From Pseudomonas viridiflava (lineage in GTDB: Bacteria; Pseudomonadota; Gammaproteobacteria; Pseudomonadales; Pseudomonadaceae), in contig NZ_UPSE01000565.1 of NCBI RefSeq assembly GCF_900573885.1, forward strand, positions 62,001 to 126,000: a stretch of DNA of 64,000 nt, written 5' to 3'. Shown here piece after piece: positions 41,078 through 49,307 of this stretch (position 1 is the first letter of the stretch; each line of letters begins with the position of its first letter). Made by a program: the position numbers and the translations under genes. Under the pieces are notes generated by a model. It did no database searches. It was not told the DNA's origin and saw only the letters and a program-made list of their open reading frames with translations.

Positions 41078-43141
41078 ATGACCGATGAGCGCGGGCTGAG
41101 CCCTGATCTGGGCTCGGACATTCTTGAGCTGATTCACGAAAGCATTTTCCTGCGCGACCTCGATGGCCGCATTCTCTACTGGAACGCCGCCAGCGCGGCC
41201 CTGTATGGCGTGAGCAGTGCTCAGGCCTGCGGGCGCGCCGTGCAGGATGTGCTGCAAACCAGCCACCCCGCCTCGCTCGCCGAACTGGAAGCGCACGTGC
41301 GCGAGCATGGCCGTTGGGATGGCGAGTTGCTGCGAAGCAATGCGGCTGGCGGCCAAGTGCTGATCGAAGCCAGTTGGTCGCTGCGGCGCAATGCCCAGGG
41401 TGAGCCCATTGGCATTGTCGAAACCGGTCGCGATATCACGGCCAGACGGGCCACCGAGCAAACGCTGGCGGAAAGCGAATACCGGTACCGAAACCTGTTT
41501 CAGGCCATGGCCGCCTCGTTCTGGGAACTGGATTTCACGCCGGTCGGGGCCATGGTCAAAGCCTTGTTTGCCAGCGGCGTCACCGACCTGGGCCAGCACC
41601 TCGAACGCCACCCGCTGTTGGTACGCGAGATGATGCGCGCCACCCGCGTGCTGGACGTCAACGAGCAAACCGTGACGTTGTTCGGGCGGGGCAACAAGCA
41701 CGAATTGCTGACCTCCGTGGAGCCGTTCTGGCCGCAAGCCAGTGGCCAGGTATTTGCGCAAAGCATCGTCGCCGCGGTGTCGCGCAAGGCGAACTTCATC
41801 ATGGAAACCCGGCTGCAAACTATCGATGGCCGCGAGTTCGATGTGCTGTTCACAGCCTCTTTCCCGCCGGAAAACATGAAGAAAGGCATTCTCATGGTCG
41901 GCGTGCTCGACCTCTCCGCGCGCAATCAGGCGTACGCCGCGCTGGCGCAAAGTGAGTTCCGCTACCGCAATCTGTTCGAGGTGATGGCCGTCTCGTTCTG
42001 GCAGCTCGATTCGAGCGGCGTCAACGCGTTGTTTACCGAGCTGCGCAAGCAAGGGGTTAGCGATCTCAGCGCCTATATCGATGAACATCCGGGGTTTGTC
42101 GATACCGCCATGGCGGCCACGATGGCTATCGACGTCAACCAGCGCACGCTGACGCTGTATGGCGCCACTGACCGCAGCGAAATGCTCGGTCCGGTGACGC
42201 GCTTCTGGGTGCCGGGCCGCTACGAGGCCTTTCGCCGCAGCATCGAAGCGGCCTACCGGGGCGAGTCGGCTTATCTGGCTGAGACCAAGACCCGCGCGCT
42301 CGACGGCCGCGAAATCGACGTGTTGTTTTTTGTCACCGCGCCGCCGGAAATGCGCGCCAAGGGCATGGTGCTGGTGGGCAATATCGACATCAGCGAACTG
42401 GTGGCATCGCGCGCCGCCCTCGACAGCATGCAGTCAGACCTGCTGCATGCGGCGCGGGTGTCGATGCTGGGCGAGCTGACGGCCTCGATTGCCCATGAAG
42501 TGAACCAGCCCCTGGCGGCCATCACCACCAATGGCGAAGCGGGTTTGCGCTGGCTTAACCGCGCCGAACCGGACGTGGCCGAAGTGCGTGAACTGACCGC
42601 GCGCATGGTCGCCGATGCGCGTCGCGCCTCGGACATCATCGCCCGCATCCGCGCCATGGCCAGCCATCGAATGCCGCAACGGGTAAGCCTGCCGCTGAAT
42701 AATGTGGTGAAAGAGGCGGTGCAGTTTCTGCGTCACGAATTGCAGGCCCAGCAGGTGGAGTTGAGCTTGGCACTTACGCCCAACCTGCCGCGCCTTCGCG
42801 CCGACCGCACGCTGTTGCAACAGGTAATCGTCAACCTGGCGGTCAACGCCATGCAGGCCATGACTCAGGCAAAAACGACGGCGCCACGCCTGACTATTCG
42901 CACCGCCAGCCACGACGTGAACACGGTTGAGCTTATCGTCGAAGACAATGGGCCGGGCATTGCCGATGAGCACCTGGAGCGCCTGTTCGACAGCTTTTTC
43001 ACCACCAAGAAAACCGGCATGGGCATGGGCTTGCCAATCTGCCGCACGGTGGTGCAAAGCCTGGGTGGCAGCATCGAGGCCGGCAACAATGCGCAGGGCT
43101 GTGGCGCGCGCTTCAGCGTAACGCTGCCGTCAACGGGCTGA
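41078..43141 (+). CDS. Cytoplasmic sensor histidine kinase with one canonical and two duplicated PAS-like domains
   Basis: 687 residues with aagga before the ATG and no membrane segment. PAS-1 (about 10-135) starts ILELIHESIFLRDLDGRILYWNAASAALYG. Two tandem PAS-like copies follow (about 140-285 and 290-440); both start YRYRNLF-MA-SFW-LD and end in DGRE-DVLF-...-PPE-KG. The H-box SIAHEVNQPLAAITTN puts the phospho-acceptor at His473; the ATPase domain has NLAVNAMQAM, EDNGPGI and GMGMGLPICRTV. FixL/TodS-like, so a soluble or redox/aromatic signal is likely. Convergent with two response regulator genes, the probable partners. Confidence 0.93.
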   Translation: MTDERGLSPDLGSDILELIHESIFLRDLDGRILYWNAASAALYGVSSAQACGRAVQDVLQTSHPASLAELEAHVREHGRWDGELLRSNAAGGQVLIEASWSLRRNAQGEPIGIVETGRDITARRATEQTLAESEYRYRNLFQAMAASFWELDFTPVGAMVKALFASGVTDLGQHLERHPLLVREMMRATRVLDVNEQTVTLFGRGNKHELLTSVEPFWPQASGQVFAQSIVAAVSRKANFIMETRLQTIDGREFDVLFTASFPPENMKKGILMVGVLDLSARNQAYAALAQSEFRYRNLFEVMAVSFWQLDSSGVNALFTELRKQGVSDLSAYIDEHPGFVDTAMAATMAIDVNQRTLTLYGATDRSEMLGPVTRFWVPGRYEAFRRSIEAAYRGESAYLAETKTRALDGREIDVLFFVTAPPEMRAKGMVLVGNIDISELVASRAALDSMQSDLLHAARVSMLGELTASIAHEVNQPLAAITTNGEAGLRWLNRAEPDVAEVRELTARMVADARRASDIIARIRAMASHRMPQRVSLPLNNVVKEAVQFLRHELQAQQVELSLALTPNLPRLRADRTLLQQVIVNLAVNAMQAMTQAKTTAPRLTIRTASHDVNTVELIVEDNGPGIADEHLERLFDSFFTTKKTGMGMGLPICRTVVQSLGGSIEAGNNAQGCGARFSVTLPSTG

Positions 43142-43159
43142 GCGCTGCAAGCCGGGGGC

Positions 43160-43525
43160 TCAGGCCAGGGCTTTGTCCATGCAGTTGAGCAGGGTTTGCG
43201 CGGCGAACGGTTTTTGCAGCAGGCACACCGCACCGCTCGCTCGGGCGCGGGTGTGAATATCCGCTTCGGTGCGCGCGGTCATCAGCACCACTTTGGCCGC
43301 GCCATGTTCGGCGATCAGTTTGTGCGTCAGGTCGATGCCGCTCATGCCCGGCATCTGGATGTCTGCCACCACGCAGGCAAAACGCGTCACATCGCCCGCC
43401 TCGAAAAACGCTTCGGCGCTGGCGAACAGCTCGGTGACGTAGCCCATCGAGCGCAGCAGGCTTGAGGTTGCCAGGCGCAGCGATTCGTCGTCGTCGATGA
43501 TGGAAATCAGCGGGTCATGGGGCAC
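43160..43525 (-). CDS. Stand-alone response regulator receiver (CheY-like)
   Basis: 121 residues from GTG 43525 with gagga upstream. Only a receiver domain is present: the acidic pocket IIDDDES, phospho-acceptor Asp55 in VVADIQMPG, Thr in LMTAR and Lys in LQKPF. No output domain, so it may relay or buffer phosphate, or act by protein contact. It lies between the PAS kinase (convergent) and a FixJ-type regulator (same strand, 105 bp upstream). Such FixL-receiver-FixJ trios occur in quinoprotein and stress regulatory systems (background knowledge). Confidence 0.9.
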   Translation of the reverse strand: MPHDPLISIIDDDESLRLATSSLLRSMGYVTELFASAEAFFEAGDVTRFACVVADIQMPGMSGIDLTHKLIAEHGAAKVVLMTARTEADIHTRARASGAVCLLQKPFAAQTLLNCMDKALA

Positions 43526-43630
43526 GGCTCAGTCCTCAGTGCGCCCTGCCGGGTAAAACCAGGCGGACGGCGAAACGCAGGAGCAGCTTGCCCGAGCCGA
43601 AGCCCGGTTTGAATCATACAAACGTTCATG

Positions 43631-44260
43631 TCAGCGGCTGCCATCGGCCTGAAGTTGCAACGCGCCGGCCATTTTCACCAGCTCGGCCAGCGAGCGCGCG
43701 TGCATCTTCTGCATGGCGTGACCCCGGTGAATTTTCACCGTAATTTCACTCAGGCCCAACGTCGCCGCCACCTGCTTGTTCATCTTGCCGGTGGTTACCA
43801 GCGCCATCACTTGACGCTCCCGCGGGCTGAGGCTGGCGAAGCGTTCCTGCAGCACGGCGCTGTCGTGGTTCTGCTTGCGCTGGGCGCTGTCTTTGTCCAG
43901 CGCGGCGGCGACGGCGTCGAGCATGTCCTGGTCGCGAAACGGCTTGGTCAGAAAGTCCACGGCACCGGCCTTCATGCTGCGCACCGACATGGAAATGTCG
44001 CCGTGACCGGTCATGAATACGATCGGAATGGGAATGCCCAACTCAAGCAACTGGCCCTGAAAATCCAGACCACTCTTGCCCGGCAGGCGCACGTCAAGCA
44101 CCAGGCAGGCTGGGCAATCGGCGCGCTCGGCGGCGAGGAATTCCTGAGTGGAGCCGTACAGGCGCGTGCTCATACCGACGGAGCGGAACAGGCTGTCCAG
44201 CGCACGGCGCAATGATTCGTCGTCATCGATGATGTGTACCAGGGCAAGCGGGGCCGCCAT
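43631..44260 (-). CDS. FixJ/NarL-family response regulator
   Basis: 209 residues; ggagg six bases before the ATG. Receiver domain with IIDDDES, Asp56 in LVLDVRLPG, MTGHGDISMSVRSMKAGAVDFLTKPF, the typical FixJ block. LuxR-type helix-turn-helix at about 144-190: LSPRERQVMALVTTGKMNKQVAATLGLSEITVKIHRGHAMQKM. Divergent from the membrane protein-hydrolase-catalase genes. The intergenic region carries two near-identical palindromic boxes 50 bp apart that are its most likely targets. Confidence 0.93.
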   Translation of the reverse strand: MAAPLALVHIIDDDESLRRALDSLFRSVGMSTRLYGSTQEFLAAERADCPACLVLDVRLPGKSGLDFQGQLLELGIPIPIVFMTGHGDISMSVRSMKAGAVDFLTKPFRDQDMLDAVAAALDKDSAQRKQNHDSAVLQERFASLSPRERQVMALVTTGKMNKQVAATLGLSEITVKIHRGHAMQKMHARSLAELVKMAGALQLQADGSR

Positions 44261-44367
44261 CAGGTCCTCCTTGAGCGGTGTGCGGACTCGGTGAGTGCAG
44301 TCTAGCCATCGCTTGGGGGCGTGCCCACAGCTGGCAGGCCCCCGCAGCAGACCATTGGTTGTAGCGC

Positions 44368-44385
44368 CTCATACCTAGGTATAGG
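44368..44385. promoter_or_regulatory. Response-regulator box 1 (ctcatacctaggtatagg)
   Basis: The core tacctaggta is a perfect 10-bp palindrome. The whole 18-mer recurs at 44418-44435 with four substitutions, exactly 50 bp downstream (about five helical turns), as expected for a regulator dimer bound at two sites on the same helix face. Confidence 0.6.
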
Positions 44386-44417
44386 TCGTGGCCGCCGGCG
44401 CCACGAACGGGCGGCTG

Positions 44418-44435
44418 CTCATACTTAGATATAAG
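44418..44435. promoter_or_regulatory. Response-regulator box 2 (ctcatacttagatataag)
   Basis: Direct repeat of the box at 44368. It is flanked by a perfect inverted repeat, acgaacgg (44403-44410) and ccgttcgt (44444-44451). The box lies 161 bp upstream of the membrane protein start. Confidence 0.6.
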
Positions 44436-44595
44436 CGCGCCGACCGTTCGTAGAATGGTTTGCCCCCTGCCCCCTTCCTATAGTCGGTGCCACCAGACCC
44501 GCGAACCCAGCGCCGGCCTGAACGACGGCAAATCCGTGCAGTTGCCCGTGGCATACGGAACGCTCCCCCGCAGTCAGCTGCAAAAGGACAGACAC

Positions 44596-45111
44596 ATGGC
44601 CACTTCACTCTCCACGCTTGGCATCATCCACACCACCCTTAGCCTGCTGCCGGTAATTTCCGGCGCTTGCGCCTTTTACCGCCACGGCCGCATTGATCCG
44701 GCAAGCGCCGTGGGCCGTTGGTATCAGGTCGGGCTTCTGGCCTCGGTAATCACCGCCTTCGGCCTGTCCAGCACAGGCGGTTTTACCACCGGCCACGCGC
44801 TTGGTCTGGTTGCCCTGGCAGCCCTAGCCGTTGCCCATGGCAGCGCCCATGTGCGGCGGTTGGGCGCCGGGCGCGAATACCTGCAAGTCGGCGCCATGAC
44901 CTTCAGCTACCTGGTGCTGATGATTCCCGGCCTTAACGAAACCCTCTCGCGCCTGCCGGTTGCAAACCCTATCGGCAACGGCCCGGACTCGCCCGAGGTC
45001 AAGGCCGCCCTGTTGGTGGCGTTTCTCGTATTCCTGGCGGGGTTGAGCTACCAGCTGCTGCAGTTGCGCCGCCGCCACGCCCACCTCCCCAGCGTCCAGG
45101 CACACGCCTGA
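44596..45111 (+). CDS. Inner-membrane protein of unknown function, first gene after the response-regulator boxes
   Basis: 171 residues from ATG 44596 with aaaagga upstream; 47 further in-frame codons cover the promoter. Four to five membrane helices: LGIIHTTLSLLPVISGACAFY, WYQVGLLASVITAFGLS, LGLVALAALAVAHGSAHV, TFSYLVLMIPGLNETL and ALLVAFLVFLAGLSYQLL. Histidines lie in helices 1 and 3 (IIHTTL, VAHGSAHVRR), possibly redox or metal ligands. Family not recognised. Followed after 37 bp by the hydrolase, then the catalase; probable operon under the FixJ-type regulator. Confidence 0.75.
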   Translation: MATSLSTLGIIHTTLSLLPVISGACAFYRHGRIDPASAVGRWYQVGLLASVITAFGLSSTGGFTTGHALGLVALAALAVAHGSAHVRRLGAGREYLQVGAMTFSYLVLMIPGLNETLSRLPVANPIGNGPDSPEVKAALLVAFLVFLAGLSYQLLQLRRRHAHLPSVQAHA

Positions 45112-45148
45112 GCCTGACCGTCAGCCACTCACGTAAAGGATCACGACC

Positions 45149-45973
45149 ATGAGCACCCTCACCACCCGCGACGGCACCGAGATTTACTACAAAGACTGGG
45201 GCAGCGGTCAGCCCATCGTGTTCAGCCACGGCTGGCCGTTGAATGCCGACAGCTGGGAATCGCAGATGATCTTCCTCGCCGACCACGGCTACCGCGTCAT
45301 CGCCCATGACCGCCGGGGCCACGGCCGGTCTTCGCAGCCGTGGCATGGCAACGAAATGAACACCTACGCCGACGATCTCGCCGAGCTGATCGAAACCCTC
45401 AACCTGCACGACGCGGTGCTGTTCGGTTTCTCCACCGGGGGCGGCGAAGTGGCGCGCTATATCGGCCGTCATGGCACCAGTCGTGTGGCCAAGGTGGGGC
45501 TGATTTCCGCCGTTCCGCCGCTGATGCTGAAAACCGACGACAACCCTGGCGGCCTGCCGCGCGAGGTGTTCGATGGCATTCGCGAAGGCTCGCTGGCGGA
45601 CCGTTCGCAGCTGTACAAAGACATCGCGGGCGGCCCGTTCTTTGGCTACAACCGACCGGGCGCGAAACCCTCGCAAGGCGTGATCGACGCGTTCTGGATG
45701 CAGGGCATGCTGGCCGGCCACAAGAGCGCTTACGACTGCATAAAAGCCTTCTCCGAAACCGACTTCACCGAAGACCTGAAGAAGTTCGACGTGCCCACTC
45801 TGGTACTGCATGGCGACGACGACCAGATCGTGCCCGTGGATGCGGCGGCGCGCTCATCGGCCAGGCTGATGCCCCACGCCAAGCTGGTGATTTACCCCGG
45901 CGCGCCGCACGGCATTACCGACACCCACAAAGCCCAGCTCAATGCCGATCTGTTGGCGTTTGTGCGCAGCTAA
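45149..45973 (+). CDS. Alpha/beta hydrolase of the non-heme haloperoxidase/arylesterase family
   Basis: 274 residues; aaagga before the ATG. TTRDGTEIYYKDWGSGQPIVFSHGWPLNADSWE is the usual start of perhydrolase/chloroperoxidase-like esterases. Ser nucleophile near residue 99 in LFGFSTGGGEVARY, where most relatives have GHSTGGGE: a His to Phe change at the nucleophile elbow. Asp and His lie in HGDDDQIVP and GAPHGITDTH. No signal peptide. These enzymes hydrolyse esters and can use peroxide to make peracids, a suggestive neighbour for catalase. Confidence 0.92.
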   Translation: MSTLTTRDGTEIYYKDWGSGQPIVFSHGWPLNADSWESQMIFLADHGYRVIAHDRRGHGRSSQPWHGNEMNTYADDLAELIETLNLHDAVLFGFSTGGGEVARYIGRHGTSRVAKVGLISAVPPLMLKTDDNPGGLPREVFDGIREGSLADRSQLYKDIAGGPFFGYNRPGAKPSQGVIDAFWMQGMLAGHKSAYDCIKAFSETDFTEDLKKFDVPTLVLHGDDDQIVPVDAAARSSARLMPHAKLVIYPGAPHGITDTHKAQLNADLLAFVRS

Positions 45974-46078
45974 ACAGCCGTCGCACTGACGTTTGCCGCG
46001 TCGCTAGCAAGGTCGGCTGCAGGCGCCAGCTTGCTGGCGAACGCGGGCAACGCGAAGCCACTGAAAAGGAGCACAGCC

Positions 46079-47515
46079 ATGAACACGCTCACCACGGCGG
46101 CCGGCGCGCCGGTCGTTGATAACCAGAACACGCAAACCGCCGGCCCGCGTGGCCCGGTGTTGTTGCAGGACATCTGGTTTATCGAAAAGCTTGCCCACTT
46201 CGACCGCGAAGTGATTCCCGAACGGCGCATGCATGCCAAAGGTTCGGGCGCTTACGGAACCTTCACCGTCACCCACGACATCAGCCGCTACACCAAGGCC
46301 GCGCTGTTTGCCCACGTCGGTAAACAAACCGACCTGTTCGCGCGCTTTTCAACCGTTGCCGGCGAGCGCGGCGCGGCCGATGCCGAGCGCGATATTCGCG
46401 GTTTCGCGTTGAAGTTCTATACCGAACAAGGCAATTGGGATCTGGTGGGCAATAACACGCCGGTGTTCTTTCTGCGTGATCCGTTGAAGTTTCCCGACCT
46501 CAATCACGCGGTTAAACGCGACCCGCGCACCGGCATGCGCAGCGCTCAAAACAATTGGGATTTCTGGACCAGCCTGCCCGAAGCCCTGCACCAGGTGACC
46601 ATCGTCATGAGTGACCGTGGCATTCCCCGCAGCTACCGGCACATGCATGGCTTTAGCAGCCATACCTTCAGCTTTATCAACGCCGCGAACGAGCGCCACT
46701 GGGTGAAATTCACCTGGCGCACGCAGCAGGGCATTGAAAACCTGTCTGACTCAGAAGCCGGCCAGTTGGTGGGCGGTGATCGTGAAAGCCATCAGCGTGA
46801 CTTGTTCAGCCACATCGAGAACGGCGATTTTCCGCGCTGGACGCTCTACGTGCAGGTCATGCCGGAACGCGACGCCGGCAGCTACGCCATCAACCCGTTC
46901 GACCTGACCAAGGTGTGGCCGCACAAGGATTACCCGTTGCTGGAAGTCGGCAGCCTGGAACTCAACCGCAACCCCGACAACGTGTTCGCCGAGGTCGAGC
47001 AGGCGGCCTTCAACCCTGCCAACGTGGTGCCCGGCATCGGCTTCTCGCCCGACAAAATGCTTCAGGGCCGGCTGTTTTCCTATGGCGATGCGCAGCGCTA
47101 TCGGCTGGGCGTCAACCACTCGATGATTCCCGTCAACGCCCCGCGCTGCCCGGTGCACAGCTACCACCGCGACGGCCAGATGCGAGTCGATGGCAATCAT
47201 GGCGGGCGCCTGGCCTACGAGCCGAACAGCTACGGCGAGTGGGCCGAGCAGCCGGATTTCGCCGAGCCGCCGTTGACGCTCGAAGGCGCCGCCGACCATT
47301 GGAATCACCGGGTCGATGACGACTACTTTTCACAGCCCGGCGCCCTGTTCCGCCTGATGTCACCTGCGCAGCAACAGGCGCTGTTCGACAACACCGCGCG
47401 CGCCATCAACGGTGCTTCGGTTGAGGTCATCAGCCGGCATATCGGCAATTGCTCGCAGGCCGACCCGGCGTATGGCGAAGGCGTGGCTGCCGCCATCGAG
47501 CGGCTCGGTTTGTAG
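46079..47515 (+). CDS. katA: Monofunctional heme catalase, clade 3 (KatA-like)
   Basis: 478 residues from ATG 46079 with aaaaggag upstream. The N-terminus LTTAAGAPVVDNQN follows P. aeruginosa KatA. Catalytic His52 is in MHAKGSGAYGTF and the asparagine in GNWDLVGNNTPVFFL; the heme-ligand tyrosine is in GRLFSYGDAQRYRLG. No signal peptide. It breaks hydrogen peroxide into water and oxygen. No OxyR gene is adjacent; position suggests control by the neighbouring two-component system, which would be unusual. A strong terminator follows. Confidence 0.94.
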   Translation: MNTLTTAAGAPVVDNQNTQTAGPRGPVLLQDIWFIEKLAHFDREVIPERRMHAKGSGAYGTFTVTHDISRYTKAALFAHVGKQTDLFARFSTVAGERGAADAERDIRGFALKFYTEQGNWDLVGNNTPVFFLRDPLKFPDLNHAVKRDPRTGMRSAQNNWDFWTSLPEALHQVTIVMSDRGIPRSYRHMHGFSSHTFSFINAANERHWVKFTWRTQQGIENLSDSEAGQLVGGDRESHQRDLFSHIENGDFPRWTLYVQVMPERDAGSYAINPFDLTKVWPHKDYPLLEVGSLELNRNPDNVFAEVEQAAFNPANVVPGIGFSPDKMLQGRLFSYGDAQRYRLGVNHSMIPVNAPRCPVHSYHRDGQMRVDGNHGGRLAYEPNSYGEWAEQPDFAEPPLTLEGAADHWNHRVDDDYFSQPGALFRLMSPAQQQALFDNTARAINGASVEVISRHIGNCSQADPAYGEGVAAAIERLGL

Positions 47516-47528
47516 AGAAGGCTCCTTT

Positions 47529-47564
47529 GCATGGGGCGGCCACCTTTGCGCCTCATGCTTTTTT
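47529..47564 (+). terminator. Intrinsic terminator after katA
   Basis: gcatggggcg (47529-47538) pairs with cgcctcatgc (47549-47558) in a 10-bp stem with one G-T pair and a 10-nt loop, directly followed by tttttt (47559-47564). It ends the membrane protein-hydrolase-katA transcript 13 bases after the stop codon. Confidence 0.85.
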
Positions 47565-47613
47565 ATTCCCAAAGGCTGGCGCCTTCGCGCCGCCGGGCAC
47601 CTGGAGAATCACC

Positions 47614-48666
47614 ATGCGTTACAGCACATTTGGCCGGCGTACCGGCTTGCGGGTTTCTGAAGTGGCACTGGGCACCGGCAATTTCGGTACCGGCTGGGGC
47701 CATGGCGCCGAGCGTGACGAAGCGCGGCAAATTTTCGATGGCTACGTTGAAGCCGGCGGCAATTTCCTCGACACGGCCAACGGCTACCAGGCCGGCCAGG
47801 CTGAAAGCCTGCTCGGAGAATTCATTGCCACCGACCGCGACAGTTTTGTTGTGGCCAGCAAATACACCATGGGCACCACGCCGGCAGCCGGCATTTCGCA
47901 CATGGGCAACAGCCGCAAAAACATGGTGCGCGCGGTAGAAGAAAGCTTGCGCCGCTTGAACACCGACCATATCGATCTGCTCTGGGCGCACATCAGCGAC
48001 GGGCTCACGCCCATGGAAGAAATCATGCGCGGCTTCGATGACCTGGTAAGCGCCGGGAAAATCCATTACATCGGCCTGTCAAATTTCCCAGCCTGGCGCG
48101 TGGCGCGCGCCGACCTGCTGGCGGAGCTGCGTGGCTGGGCACCCGTAGCCGGCATTCAGCTCGAATACAGCCTGGCTGAGCGCAGCGCCGACCGCGAACT
48201 GCTGCCCATGGCCGAAGCGCTGGGCCTGGCGGTCACGCAGTGGTCGCCCCTGGCGGGCGGGTTTCTAACCGGCAAATACCGCAGCGATAACAGCGACAAC
48301 CGCGCCGCCAAACTGGGCATGCTGGTGCACGCGGAAACAAGCGCGCGGCAGACTGCCCTGCTCGATACCCTGCTCAGCGTGGCGCAGGATACAGACAGCA
48401 CGCCAACGCACATCGCCATCGCCTGGCTGCTGCACAAGGCGCGGCACTCGTCCACCAGCCTGATTCCGATTCTGGGCTCGCGTACCCGCGCTCAGTTCGA
48501 CGCTACGCTCGGCGCCTTGAGCGTCAGTTTGTCCGACGCCCATTACGCACGCCTGAACGAAGCCAGCGCCGTCGCCCTTGGCGTGCCCCATGAGCAAACC
48601 GAGCAAACTCTGGAAATGCTGAGCGGCGGGCGCGCCCTGGCCCGGGCAAAAATCCCCGTGGCGTAA
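47614..48666 (+). CDS. Aldo/keto reductase
   Basis: 350 residues from ATG 47614 with tggag upstream. (beta/alpha)8 barrel of the YajO/Tas-like branch: GLRVSEVALGTGNFGTGWG, the catalytic Asp-Tyr in NFLDTANGYQAGQAE, Lys in VVASKYTMG and His in IDLLWAHISD; the NADPH site is ILGSRTRAQFDATL. It reduces aldehydes or ketones in the cytoplasm. It lies 50 bp after the katA terminator, so it is transcribed separately or by read-through. Confidence 0.92.
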   Translation: MRYSTFGRRTGLRVSEVALGTGNFGTGWGHGAERDEARQIFDGYVEAGGNFLDTANGYQAGQAESLLGEFIATDRDSFVVASKYTMGTTPAAGISHMGNSRKNMVRAVEESLRRLNTDHIDLLWAHISDGLTPMEEIMRGFDDLVSAGKIHYIGLSNFPAWRVARADLLAELRGWAPVAGIQLEYSLAERSADRELLPMAEALGLAVTQWSPLAGGFLTGKYRSDNSDNRAAKLGMLVHAETSARQTALLDTLLSVAQDTDSTPTHIAIAWLLHKARHSSTSLIPILGSRTRAQFDATLGALSVSLSDAHYARLNEASAVALGVPHEQTEQTLEMLSGGRALARAKIPVA

Positions 48667-48691
48667 TCGCCGGTTTCACGCATTCACCCGT

Positions 48692-48970
48692 TCACGTGGC
48701 GCAGCTTTGGCCGGTCAGTTCCACCCGGCCAAACTGCGCGCCTTCGTTGAGCGGCGTAATGGCGAGTAGCTGATCCAGACGAATTTCGCGCTCGCCCTGT
48801 TCGTCCCTTACGCGCAAGAACTCTTCCTTGCTTGGTGCGGTACGGGTGTCCAGCGCGGTGGCCTGAAGTTCGCCGCCATCTACCAGCTCAATCCGCAACG
48901 GATAAGCATGCATGCAGGCGATTTCGAGGTAGTCGTACAGGTCGCAATTCATTGGCTGGTACTGGCTCAT
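48692..48970 (-). CDS. rof: Rho-binding antiterminator (Rof-like)
   Basis: 92 residues. YQPMNCDLYDYLEIACMHAYPLRIELVDGGELQATALD follows E. coli Rof (YQPINCDDYDNLELACQHH) residue by residue in the first 25 positions, and IRLDQLLAI matches its LRLDKI block. Rof is an Sm-like small protein that binds Rho and blocks termination. The start overlaps the DUF2024 stop by four bases (atga), with caggaggc upstream: translational coupling. Rof next to a redox-looking cluster is unusual; the only other cysteines are Cys9, Cys19 and one near the C-terminus. Confidence 0.85.
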   Translation of the reverse strand: MSQYQPMNCDLYDYLEIACMHAYPLRIELVDGGELQATALDTRTAPSKEEFLRVRDEQGEREIRLDQLLAITPLNEGAQFGRVELTGQSCAT

Positions 48971-49233
48971 GTGGCCTCCTGAAAACCTTGCAGGGTGATG
49001 ATGTAGTAGCCCTGTTTATTGATCGCGTCCACTACCGAGGGCGTGGCAATTTCGCTGTGGCAGTACTGGCACCGGCTTTGCTGAATCTCATCGGCCGCCA
49101 GGCCCCGTGCAGCGAGCCAATCGCTGGCGATCTGGCTGGCCTGGGCGTTGTCGCCCGAGGCGGTTACCACATCGAAATGCAAATAACGGCCATCGCGGGT
49201 GCGGACATGGGTGTCGAAAATCTTGACGTTCAT
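48967..49233 (-). CDS. DUF2024-family protein
   Basis: 88 residues from ATG 49233, with ggag eight bases upstream; an in-frame ATG six codons earlier lacks it. The sequence VKIFDTHVRTRDGRYLHFDVV, then SRCQYCHSEIATPSVVDAINKQGYYIITLQG is the DUF2024 pattern, with CxxCH (Cys55, Cys58, His59) as probable metal or redox site. Function unknown. Coupled to rof downstream; the thioredoxin-like gene is 74 bp upstream with a hairpin between. Confidence 0.88.
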   Translation of the reverse strand: MNVKIFDTHVRTRDGRYLHFDVVTASGDNAQASQIASDWLAARGLAADEIQQSRCQYCHSEIATPSVVDAINKQGYYIITLQGFQEAT

Positions 49234-49271
49234 AAGGCGCTCCAGGTTCATGCAAAACGCTGAGTGGAAAT

Positions 49272-49300
49272 GCCCGCTCGCCGGCCGAGCGCGAGCGGGC
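49272..49300 (-). terminator. Stem between thioredoxin-like gene and DUF2024
   Basis: gcccgctc (49272-49279) and gagcgggc (49293-49300) form a perfect 8-bp stem just past the thioredoxin-like stop. Only attt follows on the minus strand, so attenuation rather than full termination is likely. Confidence 0.5.
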
Positions 49301-49307
49301 GTCGGGC

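Noticed and set aside
45340..46119. 259-codon frame overlapping the hydrolase in another phase
   Set aside because: Arg-rich out-of-frame translation of the hydrolase gene.
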